DNA from: Pseudomonas vancouverensis
GTDB lineage: Bacteria > Pseudomonadota > Gammaproteobacteria > Pseudomonadales > Pseudomonadaceae
DNA: 64,000 bases
Assembly (NCBI RefSeq): GCF_004348895.1
Contig: NZ_RRZK01000028.1
Coordinates: forward strand, 124,001 to 188,000
Direction of reading: 5' to 3'
The translations under genes and the position numbers were made by a program. Position 1 is the first letter of the stretch, and each line of letters starts with the position of its first letter. This document shows positions 17,038 through 25,642 of this stretch, one piece after another. The notes under the pieces were generated by a model. That model was given only the letters and a program-made list of their open reading frames with translations, had not been told where the DNA came from and ran no database searches.

Positions 17038-19488
17038 ATGACCATCACCCCACTCCCCTGCTACCACTGCGCTCTGCCCGTCCCGAGCGGCAGCCGCTTC
17101 ACCGCGACCGTTCTGGGACAAACCCGCGAGTTCTGCTGTCCCGGCTGTCAGGCCGTGGCCGAAGCCATCGTCGCCGGTGGCCTGGAGAGTTACTACCAGC
17201 ACCGCAGCGAAGCCTCGGCCAACCCCGAAGCGCTGCCGGTACAACTGGTGGACGAACTGGCCCTGTACGACCGCGCCGACGTCCAGCAGCCCTTTGTCCG
17301 CCATCAGGGCGAACTGGCCGAAACCACCCTGCTGATGGAAGGTATCAGCTGCGCCGCCTGTGGCTGGCTGATCGAGAAACACCTACGCACCTTGCCCGCC
17401 GTGGCCGAAGCGCGCCTGAACCTGTCCAACCATCGCCTGCATGTCAGCTGGGCCGATGCGCAGCTACCCCTCAGCCAGATTCTCGGCGAGCTGCGGCACA
17501 TCGGTTACGCCGCGCATCCGTATCAAGCCGATCGCGCCAGCGAACAATTGGCCAGCGAAAACCGTCTGGCCTTGCGCCAACTCGGCGTCGCCGGATTGCT
17601 GTGGTTTCAGGCGATGATGGCGACCATGGCCACCTGGCCGGAATTCAACATCGACCTCAGCCCGGAACTGCACGCCATCCTGCGCTGGGTCGCGATGTTC
17701 CTCACCACGCCTATCGTGTTCTACAGCTGCGCGCCGTTCTTCAAGGGTGCCATGCGCGACTTGCGCACCCGTCACCTGACCATGGATGTATCGGTTTCGC
17801 TGGCCATCGGCAGCGCCTACGTGGCCGGGATCTGGACTTCGATCACCGGGAATGGCGAGCTGTATTTCGATGCGGTCGGCATGTTTGCGCTGTTCCTGCT
17901 GGCCGGGCGCTATCTGGAGAAACGGGCGCGGGAACGCACCGCGGCCGCCACCGCGCAGCTGGTCAATCTGCTGCCGGCCTCTTGCCTGCGCCTGTCGCCC
18001 GATGGCCAGAGCGAACGCATTCTGCTCAGTGAACTGCGTATCGGCGATCAGGTGCTGGTGCACCCGGGCGCGATCCTTCCGGCTGACGGCAAGATTCTCG
18101 ACGGCCAGTCGAGCGTCGACGAATCGGTATTGACCGGTGAATACCTGCCGCAACCCCGCACCCTGGGCGATACGGTGACCGCCGGCACGTTGAACGTCGA
18201 AGGCGCACTGAAGGTGGAAGTGCAGGCCCTCGGCCAGGACACGCGCCTCTCCGCGATCGTCCGCCTGCTTGACCGCGCCCAGGCGGAAAAGCCACGGCTG
18301 GCGGAAATCGCCGACCGCGCCGCGCAATGGTTCCTGTTGCTGACACTGATCGCCGTGGCCGCCATCGGCCTGCTGTGGTGGCAACTCGATCCTTCACGCG
18401 CCTTCTGGATCGTGCTGGCCATGCTGGTGGCAACCTGCCCTTGTGCGCTGTCGCTGGCGACGCCCACTGCGCTCACGGCAGCCACCGGTACCCTGCACAA
18501 GCTGGGCTTGCTGTTGACCCGCGGCCATGTACTGGAAGGCCTCAATCAGATCGACACGGTGATTTTCGACAAGACTGGCACCCTCACCGAAGGTCGTCTG
18601 GCGCTGCGCTCCATTCGCCCTCTCGGCGCATTGAACAATGAGCAATGTCTGAGCCTGGCCGCTGCGCTGGAAAACCGCTCCGAACACCCTATCGCCCGCG
18701 CCTTTGGTCGCGCGCCGGTGGCGGCCGAAGAGGTTCACAGTTCACCGGGCCTGGGTCTGGAAGGGCTGATTGGCGGGCAACGCCTGCGCATAGGCCAAGC
18801 GGGCTTCGTCTGCGAGCTCAGCGGCGCGACAGTACCGGCCATGCCCGATGAAGCAGGCCAATGGTTGTTGCTCGGTGACAGCCAAGGGCCGTTGGCCTGG
18901 TTCGTCCTCGACGACCGTTTGCGCACCGACGCCCCCGCGTTACTGGCCGCTTGCAAGGCACGAGGCTGGCGCACGTTGCTGCTGTCCGGCGACAGCTCGC
19001 CGATGGTTGCCAGTGTGGCCGCGGAACTGGGCATCGATGAAGCTCGCGGTGGCCTGCGTCCGGATGACAAGCTGCAGGTGCTGCAACAACTGCACAGGGA
19101 AGGTCGCAAGGTGTTGATGCTCGGCGACGGGGTTAACGATGTGCCAGTATTGGCCGCCGCCGACATCAGCGTCGCCATGGGCTCGGCCACTGATCTGGCG
19201 AAAACCAGCGCCGACGCCGTGCTGCTGTCCAATCGTCTCGACGCGCTGGTGCAAGCCTTCAGCCTCGCCCGCCGCACCCGCCGGGTTATCATCGAGAACC
19301 TGTTGTGGGCCGGGTTGTACAATGGCCTCATGCTGCCGTTCGCCGCCCTCGGCTGGATCACCCCGGTGTGGGCTGCGGTCGGCATGTCGATCAGCTCATT
19401 GACCGTGGTGTTGAATGCGTTGCGCCTGACCCGCATGCCGGGCGCAACCACCGATACCCCGCCAGTCACCCGCCCGCTGCCGGCCTGA
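17038..19488 (+). CDS. ccoI: Copper-exporting P-type ATPase for cbb3 assembly
   Basis: 816 residues, P1B-type ATPase of the CcoI/FixI (CtpA/CopA2) group. An N-terminal cysteine-rich part (CYHC at 8-11 and FCCPGC at 32-37) is followed by a heavy-metal-associated domain with GISCAACGW. The membrane metal site is ATCPCALS. The catalytic loop has DKTGTLT (phosphorylated Asp), SEHPIA and GDGVNDVP. It moves Cu(I) to the periplasm for insertion into CcoN rather than for copper resistance. The ccoS gene follows after 22 nt. Eight transmembrane helices are expected and visible as hydrophobic blocks. Confidence 0.93.
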   Translation: MTITPLPCYHCALPVPSGSRFTATVLGQTREFCCPGCQAVAEAIVAGGLESYYQHRSEASANPEALPVQLVDELALYDRADVQQPFVRHQGELAETTLLMEGISCAACGWLIEKHLRTLPAVAEARLNLSNHRLHVSWADAQLPLSQILGELRHIGYAAHPYQADRASEQLASENRLALRQLGVAGLLWFQAMMATMATWPEFNIDLSPELHAILRWVAMFLTTPIVFYSCAPFFKGAMRDLRTRHLTMDVSVSLAIGSAYVAGIWTSITGNGELYFDAVGMFALFLLAGRYLEKRARERTAAATAQLVNLLPASCLRLSPDGQSERILLSELRIGDQVLVHPGAILPADGKILDGQSSVDESVLTGEYLPQPRTLGDTVTAGTLNVEGALKVEVQALGQDTRLSAIVRLLDRAQAEKPRLAEIADRAAQWFLLLTLIAVAAIGLLWWQLDPSRAFWIVLAMLVATCPCALSLATPTALTAATGTLHKLGLLLTRGHVLEGLNQIDTVIFDKTGTLTEGRLALRSIRPLGALNNEQCLSLAAALENRSEHPIARAFGRAPVAAEEVHSSPGLGLEGLIGGQRLRIGQAGFVCELSGATVPAMPDEAGQWLLLGDSQGPLAWFVLDDRLRTDAPALLAACKARGWRTLLLSGDSSPMVASVAAELGIDEARGGLRPDDKLQVLQQLHREGRKVLMLGDGVNDVPVLAAADISVAMGSATDLAKTSADAVLLSNRLDALVQAFSLARRTRRVIIENLLWAGLYNGLMLPFAALGWITPVWAAVGMSISSLTVVLNALRLTRMPGATTDTPPVTRPLPA

Positions 19489-19510
19489 GCCGCACGAGCA
19501 TGGAGTCCAG

Positions 19511-19729
19511 ATGCCAGCGCTTTATGTGATGATTCCCGCCGCACTGCTGATCGTGGCCATCGCCGTGTACATCTTCTTCTGGGCGGTCGACAGCGGTCAG
19601 TACGACGACCTCGACGGCCCGGCCCACAGCATCCTGTTCGACGACCAGGACCCGAAACACACCGCGGCGGTCGACGAAGCCAGCCAGCCATCGCCCAAGC
19701 CGGACGACAAGGCGCCGCCCCATGCTTGA
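19511..19729 (+). CDS. ccoS: cbb3-type cytochrome oxidase assembly protein CcoS
   Basis: 72 residues. One N-terminal helix (MPALYVMIPAALLIVAIAVYIFFWAVDSGQYDDLDGPAHSIL, described by its ends 1-42) shows the family signature of a helix followed by W-A-V-x-S-G-Q-Y-D-D-L. CcoS is needed for cofactor insertion into cbb3 oxidase. The last 8 nt overlap the next gene, so the two should be translationally coupled. The tail is acidic, with Pro and Lys. Confidence 0.93.
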   Translation: MPALYVMIPAALLIVAIAVYIFFWAVDSGQYDDLDGPAHSILFDDQDPKHTAAVDEASQPSPKPDDKAPPHA

Positions 19730-20405
19730 ACTGGCGCCACTGCTGGTGTCCGCGGTGATTCTCGGCCTGCTCGGCGGCGGCCATTGCCTGGGCATGTGCG
19801 GCGGCCTGATGGGCGCACTGACCCTGGCGATCCCCAAGGAGCAACGCAGCCGACGCTTTCGCCTGCTGCTGGCGTACAACCTGGGGCGCATCCTCAGCTA
19901 CGCCATGGCGGGCTTGCTGATCGGCCTGGCCGGTTGGGCGGTGGCCAATAGCCCGGCGGCGATGGTCATGCGCGTGCTCGCCGGTCTGCTGCTGATTGCC
20001 ATGGGCTTGTACCTGGCCGGTTGGTGGAGCGGCCTGACCCGCATTGAAGGCCTCGGGCGCGGGCTGTGGCGGCACATCCAGCCAGTGGCGACCAAGCTGT
20101 TGCCGGTGTCGAGCGTTCCGCGCGCCTTGCTGCTGGGTGCCCTGTGGGGCTGGCTGCCGTGCGGGCTGGTCTACAGCACCTTGCTCTGGTCGGCCAGCCA
20201 GGGCAATGCGCTGGATAGCGCGTTGTTGATGCTGGCCTTCGGCCTCGGTACCTGGCCGGTGTTGCTGGCAACCGGCCTTGCCGCCGAACGCGTGACGGCG
20301 CTGTTGCGCAAGCGCAGCGTGCGCATGGCCGGTGGGCTGCTGGTGATTGTGTTTGGTATCTGGACCCTGCCGGGACCGCATCAGCATTGGCTTATGGGGC
20401 ACTGA
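19722..20405 (+). CDS. DsbD_2/SafE-family membrane protein in the cco assembly operon
   Basis: 227 residues, six or seven hydrophobic segments. The first helix contains GLLGGGHCLGMCGGLMGAL, with a His and a Cys-x3-Cys spacing, and a later helix has LWGWLPCGLVYS; both are hallmarks of the DsbD_2/TauE-SafE-like group (PF13386-type). Some relatives take part in copper or thiol handling for cytochrome oxidase assembly, and the 8-nt overlap with ccoS supports such a role here. The database name 'sulfite exporter' is not supported by this context. It ends just before a REPIN and the hemN promoter. Confidence 0.8.
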   Translation: MLELAPLLVSAVILGLLGGGHCLGMCGGLMGALTLAIPKEQRSRRFRLLLAYNLGRILSYAMAGLLIGLAGWAVANSPAAMVMRVLAGLLLIAMGLYLAGWWSGLTRIEGLGRGLWRHIQPVATKLLPVSSVPRALLLGALWGWLPCGLVYSTLLWSASQGNALDSALLMLAFGLGTWPVLLATGLAAERVTALLRKRSVRMAGGLLVIVFGIWTLPGPHQHWLMGH

Positions 20406-20408
20406 ACC

Positions 20409-20503
20409 TGTGGCGAGGGAGCTTGCTCCCGCTGGGTCGCGGAGCGGCCCCAAAAAGATGGGCTTGCTGCGCAGTCCAACGGGCGCAAGCTCCCTCACCA
20501 CAA
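20409..20503. repeat. REPIN of the GTGGCGAGGGAGC type
   Basis: Inverted REP units: TGTGGCGAGGGAGCTTGCTC beginning at 20409, and its partner GAGGGAGCTTGCGCCCG read on the minus strand ending near 20503. This is a different subtype from the GCGAGCAAGCTCGC units elsewhere in the window. It separates the SafE-like gene from the hemN promoter. Confidence 0.85.
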
Positions 20504-20575
20504 AAGCCTTCAGCAAGCCGTCTAAGCCCTCAGAACCCTCCAAAACCTCCAAAATTCTCCAGCCGACAACCACCC

Positions 20576-20589
20576 TTGATGCAAATCAA
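20576..20589 (+). promoter_or_regulatory. Perfect Anr box upstream of hemN
   Basis: TTGAT-GCAA-ATCAA is an exact match to the Anr/Fnr consensus. Placed at -41.5 it predicts a transcript start at 20624, and the expected -10 position (20612-20617) reads TAGACT, four of six bases of TATAAT. That is a complete class II Fnr-type promoter, 67 bp before the hemN start. Confidence 0.93.
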
Positions 20590-20611
20590 GATGCACAAAT
20601 GCCGCGCCCCC

Positions 20612-20617
20612 TAGACT
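20612..20617 (+). promoter_or_regulatory. -10 element of the Anr-dependent hemN promoter
   Basis: TAGACT sits exactly where a -10 hexamer should lie if the Anr box at 20576-20589 is centred at -41.5. There is no good -35 hexamer, as expected for an activator-dependent promoter. Confidence 0.7.
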
Positions 20618-20655
20618 GGCCAACACTGCAGCCTAACCGGGGGAATGCCCGCATG

Positions 20656-22038
20656 ATGCTCGACGCCATTCGTTGGGACACCGATCTGATCCGCCGCTAC
20701 GACTTGGCGGGACCACGCTACACCTCGTACCCGACGGCTGTGCAATTCACCAGTCAGGTCGGCTCCTTTGATTTGTTCCATGCCTTGCGCGAAAGCCGCA
20801 AGGCCCTGCGGCCGCTGTCCCTGTACGTGCATGTGCCGTTCTGCGCGAACATTTGCTATTACTGCGCCTGCAACAAAGTCATCACCAAGGATCGCGGGCG
20901 CGCGCAGCCTTACCTGCAGCGCCTGGAGCAGGAAATCCAGCTGATTGCCTGCCACCTGGACCCCACGCAAAAAGTCGAGCAACTGCACTTCGGCGGCGGC
21001 ACCCCGACTTTCCTCAGCCATGACGAGCTGCGCCAGTTGATGGCGCACCTGCGCAAGCACTTCAATCTGCTGGATGACGACTCCGGCGATTACGGCATCG
21101 AAATCGACCCTCGGGAAGCCGACTGGTCAACCATGGGTCTACTGCGCGAGTTGGGGTTCAATCGGGTCAGCATCGGCTTGCAAGACCTTGACCCCGCCGT
21201 GCAGCGGGCGGTCAATCGCCTGCAAAGCCTGGAAGAAACCCGCGGGGTGATCGACGCCGCGCGCACCCTGCAATTTCGCTCGATCAACATCGACCTGATC
21301 TACGGCCTGCCCCGGCAGACACCGGATAATTTCGCCCGCACCGTGGAAGAGGTCATCAGCCTGCAACCGGACCGGCTCTCGGTGTTCAACTATGCCCACC
21401 TGCCGGAACGCTTCATGCCCCAGCGGCGCATCAACAGCAACGAACTGCCGACGCCGAGCCAGAAACTGGAGATGCTGCAACGCACCATCGAACAACTGAC
21501 TGCCGCCGGTTACCGCTACATCGGCATGGACCACTTCGCCCTGCCGGATGACGAACTGGCGATTGCCCAGGAAGAGTCGACCCTGCAGCGTAACTTCCAG
21601 GGTTACACCACCCATGGCCATTGCGATTTGATCGGTCTGGGCGTCTCGGCGATCAGCCAGATCGGCGATCTGTACTGCCAGAACAGCAGTGACCTGAACC
21701 ACTATCAGAACACCCTCGCTGCTCTGCAATTGGCCACCAACCGTGGCCTGGTGTGCAACAGCGACGACCGACTGCGTCGCGCCGTGATTCAACAGTTGAT
21801 CTGCAACTTCAATCTGGAATTCGCCGACATCGAGCAGGCCTTCAACATCGACTTTCAAGGTTACTTCGGCGAACTCTGGCCACAACTGCAAGACATGGCC
21901 AGGGACGGCCTGATCGAACTCGACAACGAGCGGATCAGCGTGCTGCCCGCCGGCCGCCTGTTGGTGCGCTCGGTGTGTATGGTGTTCGATGCGTACCTGG
22001 AGCAACACAGTCGTCAGCGCTTCTCGCGGGTGATTTGA
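20656..22038 (+). CDS. hemN: Oxygen-independent coproporphyrinogen III oxidase
   Basis: 460 residues from MLDAIRWDTDLIRRYD; an adjacent ATG at 20653 adds one Met and is better spaced from GGGGGA. The longer open frame upstream runs through the REPIN and the promoter, so it is not coding. Radical-SAM enzyme: the cluster motif is CANICYYCAC (Cys-x3-Cys-x2-Cys) about residue 61, followed by the FGGGTPTFL SAM-binding segment. It decarboxylates coproporphyrinogen III to protoporphyrinogen IX without O2, supplying heme under microaerobic and denitrifying conditions. It has its own perfect Anr box, next to anr itself. Confidence 0.95.
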   Translation: MLDAIRWDTDLIRRYDLAGPRYTSYPTAVQFTSQVGSFDLFHALRESRKALRPLSLYVHVPFCANICYYCACNKVITKDRGRAQPYLQRLEQEIQLIACHLDPTQKVEQLHFGGGTPTFLSHDELRQLMAHLRKHFNLLDDDSGDYGIEIDPREADWSTMGLLRELGFNRVSIGLQDLDPAVQRAVNRLQSLEETRGVIDAARTLQFRSINIDLIYGLPRQTPDNFARTVEEVISLQPDRLSVFNYAHLPERFMPQRRINSNELPTPSQKLEMLQRTIEQLTAAGYRYIGMDHFALPDDELAIAQEESTLQRNFQGYTTHGHCDLIGLGVSAISQIGDLYCQNSSDLNHYQNTLAALQLATNRGLVCNSDDRLRRAVIQQLICNFNLEFADIEQAFNIDFQGYFGELWPQLQDMARDGLIELDNERISVLPAGRLLVRSVCMVFDAYLEQHSRQRFSRVI

Positions 22039-22131
22039 CGGCCTGCGACAAAAGCGCCACATACTGGCTTCAATGTCCTTGGGTGGGTTACCCTTACAGC
22101 TTATGTGTGATTTCCCACAAGGATTGAAGAA

Positions 22132-22866
22132 ATGTCTGAGCCAGTAAAACTTCGCGCTCACAATCAGGCCCATTGCAAGGATTGCAGCCTGGCGCCTTTA
22201 TGCCTGCCACTTTCGTTGAATCTGGAAGACATGGATGCGCTGGACGAGATCGTCAAACGTGGGCGTCCGCTGAAAAAGGGCGAGTTCCTGTTTCGTCAGG
22301 GCGACACCTTTGACTCGGTCTTCGCGGTGCGCTCCGGCGCCCTCAAGACCTTCAGCCTGAGCGACAGCGGCGAAGAACAGCTCACCGGTTTCCATCTGCC
22401 GAGCGAACTGGTCGGCCTGTCCGGCATGGACACGGAAAAGCATCCAGTGTCGGCGCAGGCCCTGGAAACCACCTCGGTCTGCGAGATCCCCTTTGAACGC
22501 CTCGACGAACTGGCCCTGCAATTGCCACAACTGCGTCGCCAGCTGATGCGCGTGATGAGCCGCGAGATTCGTGACGATCAGCAAATGATGCTGCTGCTGT
22601 CGAAAAAAACCGCCGACGAGCGCATCGCCACGTTCCTGGTCAACCTTTCCGCTCGTTTCCGCGCCCGTGGCTTCTCGGCCAACCAGTTCCGCCTGAGCAT
22701 GTCGCGCAACGAAATCGGCAACTACCTGGGCCTGGCCGTGGAAACCGTGTCCCGGGTATTTACGCGCTTCCAGCAAAATGAACTGATCGCCGCCGAAGGC
22801 AAGGAAATCAGGATTCTCGACCCGATCCAGCTCTGCGCACTGGCCGGTGGCTCACTGGAAAGCTGA
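22132..22866 (+). CDS. anr: Fnr-family oxygen-sensing regulator Anr
   Basis: 244 residues. The 4Fe-4S ligands match E. coli Fnr in spacing: Cys15, Cys18, Cys24 and a distant Cys117. A cyclic-nucleotide-binding-like fold follows (about 30-150), then a dimer helix (about 120-155) and the helix-turn-helix SRNEIGNYLGLAVETVSRVF. Its recognition helix E-T-V-S-R matches that which reads TTGAT-N4-ATCAA. Without O2 the cluster is stable and Anr dimerises and activates targets; hemN and cco-2 next door carry such sites. The leader just before the gene contains TGTGATTTCCCACA, a partial dyad, but no perfect Anr box. Confidence 0.95.
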   Translation: MSEPVKLRAHNQAHCKDCSLAPLCLPLSLNLEDMDALDEIVKRGRPLKKGEFLFRQGDTFDSVFAVRSGALKTFSLSDSGEEQLTGFHLPSELVGLSGMDTEKHPVSAQALETTSVCEIPFERLDELALQLPQLRRQLMRVMSREIRDDQQMMLLLSKKTADERIATFLVNLSARFRARGFSANQFRLSMSRNEIGNYLGLAVETVSRVFTRFQQNELIAAEGKEIRILDPIQLCALAGGSLES

Positions 22867-22945
22867 TACAAATGATTGCGGCTGAGCGAAACCGTTCGGC
22901 CGCCGTTATACTGCGTCGTTTGTAGCCCGCCAGGACACCACGACG

Positions 22946-23494
22946 ATGGTCTTCGACTCCTTCGACATCAAATCCCTCATCCGCCCTGTCATCGACTTCC
23001 CGAAACCGGGGGTGATCTTTCGCGACATCACCCCGCTGTTTCAGTCGCCGACAGCCTTGCGCCTGGTCATGGATACCTTCGCCCACCGTTACGTCGAGGC
23101 CGACTTCACCCACATTGGCGCCATGGATGCGCGTGGTTTCCTGATCGGCTCGGTACTGGCCTATCAGTTGAACAAGCCGCTGGTGCTGTTCCGCAAGCAA
23201 GGCAAACTGCCCGCCGATGTGCTGGCCGAAGGCTATGCGACCGAGTACGGCGAAGCCTTCCTGGAAGTGCACGCCGACAGCCTGTGTGAAGGCGACTCGG
23301 TGGTGATGTTCGATGACCTGATCGCCACGGGCGGCACCCTGATTGCGGCGGCGAACCTGATTCGGCGCATGGGCGCGCGGGTGCATGAAGCAGCGGCGAT
23401 CATCGACCTGCCGGAGCTGGGTGGCTCGCAGCGCCTGGAAGACATGGGCATTCCGACGTTCTGCCTGACGCAGTTTGCGTTGAGCGACAAGTAA
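22946..23494 (+). CDS. apt: Adenine phosphoribosyltransferase
   Basis: 182 residues, full length. It salvages adenine to AMP with PRPP. The PRPP-binding motif is VVMFDDLIATGGT (about 125-137), and the N-terminal segment IDFPKPGVIFRDITPLF is the adenine-specific hood seen in Apt. A longer frame on the other side of the start is a shadow. It follows anr by 79 bp on the same strand and may be transcribed separately. A REPIN begins 14 bp after the stop, separating it from the convergent acyl-CoA dehydrogenase gene. Confidence 0.95.
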   Translation: MVFDSFDIKSLIRPVIDFPKPGVIFRDITPLFQSPTALRLVMDTFAHRYVEADFTHIGAMDARGFLIGSVLAYQLNKPLVLFRKQGKLPADVLAEGYATEYGEAFLEVHADSLCEGDSVVMFDDLIATGGTLIAAANLIRRMGARVHEAAAIIDLPELGGSQRLEDMGIPTFCLTQFALSDK

Positions 23495-23508
23495 GTAGCG
23501 CCTGTTCT

Positions 23509-23603
23509 GACGCCATCGCGGGCAAGCTCGCTGCCACAGTGGATTGCATTTCATCAGTCGGAATGCGATCAAATGTGGGAGCGAGCTTGCTCGCGATGAC
23601 GTC
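23509..23603. repeat. REPIN between apt and the acyl-CoA dehydrogenase gene
   Basis: Inverted units CATCGCGGGCAAGCTCGC.. (23514-23539) and TGTGGGAGCGAGCTTGCTCG.. (23574-23598). The outer bases TGACG / CGTCA extend the dyad. It lies between convergent genes and could act as a bidirectional terminator. Confidence 0.9.
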
Positions 23604-23633
23604 AGTGTCGACACCACTCATCTCAAACCCTGC

Positions 23634-24782
23634 TCAAAGCCCCATCTGCTTGCTGATGATCTCGTTCATCACTTCCCGCGTCCCGCCGCCAATCGACAGA
23701 ATCCGGTTATCGCGATACAGCCGTTCCACCAGGCTTTCGCGCATGTAACCCAGACCACCCAGTATCTGCACCGCATCGTTGACGATTCGGTCGGCGGTGT
23801 CCGTGGCAAAATTCTTCGCCATGGAAATTTCCTTGATCACGCTCTGCCCCGCCGCCATCTTCGCTGCCTGGCGGTAAGTGAACTCACGGGACACCTCCAG
23901 CGCCGTGGCCATTTCGGCCAGGCGATGCTTGATCACCTGGAACTTGCCGATGGGTTTGCCGAAGGCTTCGCGCTGACGTGCCCACTTAAGGCTTTCTTCC
24001 AAGGCCAACTGCGCGGTCATGTTGGCCATCAGCGCCAGGGCCAGGCGTTCGCCCTGGAAGTTGCCCATGATGCAGGCGAAACCCATGTTCTCGACGCCGA
24101 TCAGATTGCCTGCAGGCACGCGGCAATCGTCGAAGAACAACTCGGCCGTGTCCGACGCCCACCAGCCCATTTTCTTCAGCTGTCGGCCCACGGTGAAACC
24201 CGCCGTGCCCTTCTCGATCAGCAACAGGCTGATGCCGGAGAAGCCCGGCTCGCCGGTACGCACGGCGACGGTGTAGAAATCCGCACGCACGCCACTGGTG
24301 ATGAAGGTTTTGCTGCCATTGACCCGGTAGACATCGCCGTCTCGCACGGCGCGGGTTTGCAGGTTAGCGACGTCCGAGCCGCCGCCGGGTTCGGTGACGG
24401 CCAGGGCGCTGATCTTTTCGCCAGACAGTACGAGCGGGACCACGCGGTCGCGAACCTCGGGCCTGGCCCACTTCAATATCGGCGGCAGGCCGATGTCCAG
24501 CGAGCCAAGCCCCGCTACCAGCCCGCCCGAGCCGCAGCGCAGTAACTCTTCGCTGGCGGCTATCTTGGCGAACAGATCGCCTTCATGGCTGCCACCGAAG
24601 CTCTCCGGATAACCAATCCCGAGAATCCCGGCGGCACCGGCCTTGAGATAGAGCTCACGGGGAAAGCTCTCGGCTTCTTCCCACTGCTCGATGTCGGGAA
24701 GAATCTCGCGCTCGACGAATCGTCTGACGCTGTCACGGACCAATTGGTGGCTGGGGTCGAAGTATTCCTGCAAGGCAGACAT
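23634..24782 (-). CDS. Acyl-CoA dehydrogenase family flavoenzyme
   Basis: 382 residues, the usual size. FAD and substrate motifs: ALAVTEPGGGSDVANLQT (about 133-150) and SKTFITSG, with the C-terminal RDNRILSIGGGTREVMNEII. The catalytic glutamate seen in medium-chain enzymes near the C-terminus (YEG) is not obvious here, as in the isovaleryl/long-chain branch where it lies elsewhere. It should oxidise an acyl-CoA at alpha-beta and pass electrons to ETF. The substrate cannot be deduced. The gene stands alone on the minus strand between two REPINs. Confidence 0.88.
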   Translation of the reverse strand: MSALQEYFDPSHQLVRDSVRRFVEREILPDIEQWEEAESFPRELYLKAGAAGILGIGYPESFGGSHEGDLFAKIAASEELLRCGSGGLVAGLGSLDIGLPPILKWARPEVRDRVVPLVLSGEKISALAVTEPGGGSDVANLQTRAVRDGDVYRVNGSKTFITSGVRADFYTVAVRTGEPGFSGISLLLIEKGTAGFTVGRQLKKMGWWASDTAELFFDDCRVPAGNLIGVENMGFACIMGNFQGERLALALMANMTAQLALEESLKWARQREAFGKPIGKFQVIKHRLAEMATALEVSREFTYRQAAKMAAGQSVIKEISMAKNFATDTADRIVNDAVQILGGLGYMRESLVERLYRDNRILSIGGGTREVMNEIISKQMGL

Positions 24783-24865
24783 CGGCGAGCTCCACTGAAG
24801 GGGTCAGTGAAGTTAACCGAGCGCTTGCTTGGTTTTCAACAGGATTGTGGTTATCGGATAAACCG

Positions 24866-24958
24866 TAGCGCCTGCATCGCGGGCACGCCCACTTCCACAG
24901 AGGGTTTGCGGTGATCACAAAACCAATGTGGGAGCGAGCTTGCTCGCGATAGCGCCAG
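24866..24958. repeat. REPIN, left unit degenerate
   Basis: The right unit TGTGGGAGCGAGCTTGCTCG (24927-24951) is intact. The left unit GCATCGCGGGCACGCCCACT has several substitutions that weaken its own hairpin. It lies between recR and the acyl-CoA dehydrogenase gene. Confidence 0.8.
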
Positions 24959-24973
24959 GACAATCAGCACAAA

Positions 24974-25576
24974 TTAGAGAGAAATCGGCTTGCGCCCCGC
25001 AAACGAATGCGCCAGCGTGCCGCCATCCACCAACTCCAGCTCGCCACCCAGCGGCACACCGTGGGCAATCCGCGAAGCGATCAGGCCTTTGCTGCTGAGC
25101 AACTGGGCGATGTAATGCGCCGTCGCCTCGCCTTCAACGGTCGGGTTGGTCGCGAGAATGACTTCAGTGAAGGTGCCCGCCTCTTCGATCCGTGCCATTA
25201 ACTGCGGAATACCGATGGCTTCCGGGCCGAGACCGTCCAGTGGCGACAGGTGCCCCTTGAGCACAAAGTAACGCCCGCGGAAACCGGTCTGCTCCACCGC
25301 ATAGACGTCCATCGGCCCTTCCACCACGCACAGCAGGGTATCGTCGCGGCGGGTGTCGGCGCATTGCGGGCAGAGGTCGTCTTCGGTCAGGGTGCGGCAC
25401 AAACGGCAATGACCGACACCTTCCATGGCCTGACTCAAGGCCAGGGCCAGGCGCGAGCCGCCGCTGCGATCACGTTCGAGCAACTGCAACGCCATGCGCT
25501 GGGCAGTTTTCTGACCTACGCCGGGCAAAATTCGCAGGGCATCGATCAGTTGGCGAATCAAAGGGCTGAAGCTCAT
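24974..25576 (-). CDS. recR: Recombination mediator RecR
   Basis: 200 residues from MSFSPLIRQLIDAL; the frame extends six codons further, but the Met at 25576 gives the standard N-terminus. A helix-hairpin-helix (LPGVGQKTAQRMA) is followed by a C4 zinc finger (CRLCRTLTEDDLCPQC) and a Toprim domain (CVVEGPMDVYAVE .. ATNPTVEGEATAHYI). With RecF and RecO it loads RecA on gapped DNA. In many Pseudomonas it lies just downstream of dnaX and ybaB; here a reductase gene and a REPIN intervene. Confidence 0.95.
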   Translation of the reverse strand: MSFSPLIRQLIDALRILPGVGQKTAQRMALQLLERDRSGGSRLALALSQAMEGVGHCRLCRTLTEDDLCPQCADTRRDDTLLCVVEGPMDVYAVEQTGFRGRYFVLKGHLSPLDGLGPEAIGIPQLMARIEEAGTFTEVILATNPTVEGEATAHYIAQLLSSKGLIASRIAHGVPLGGELELVDGGTLAHSFAGRKPISL

Positions 25577-25642
25577 GGTGCAAAAGTCCGACATGACAAC
25601 GAGACGCGGTTTATACCCGCGCCTCTGTTTAGCGTCAAATGC

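Noticed and set aside
20347..20655. N-terminal extension of hemN
   Set aside because: It runs through a REPIN and the Anr promoter; the translated part is the usual nonsense product of REP sequence.
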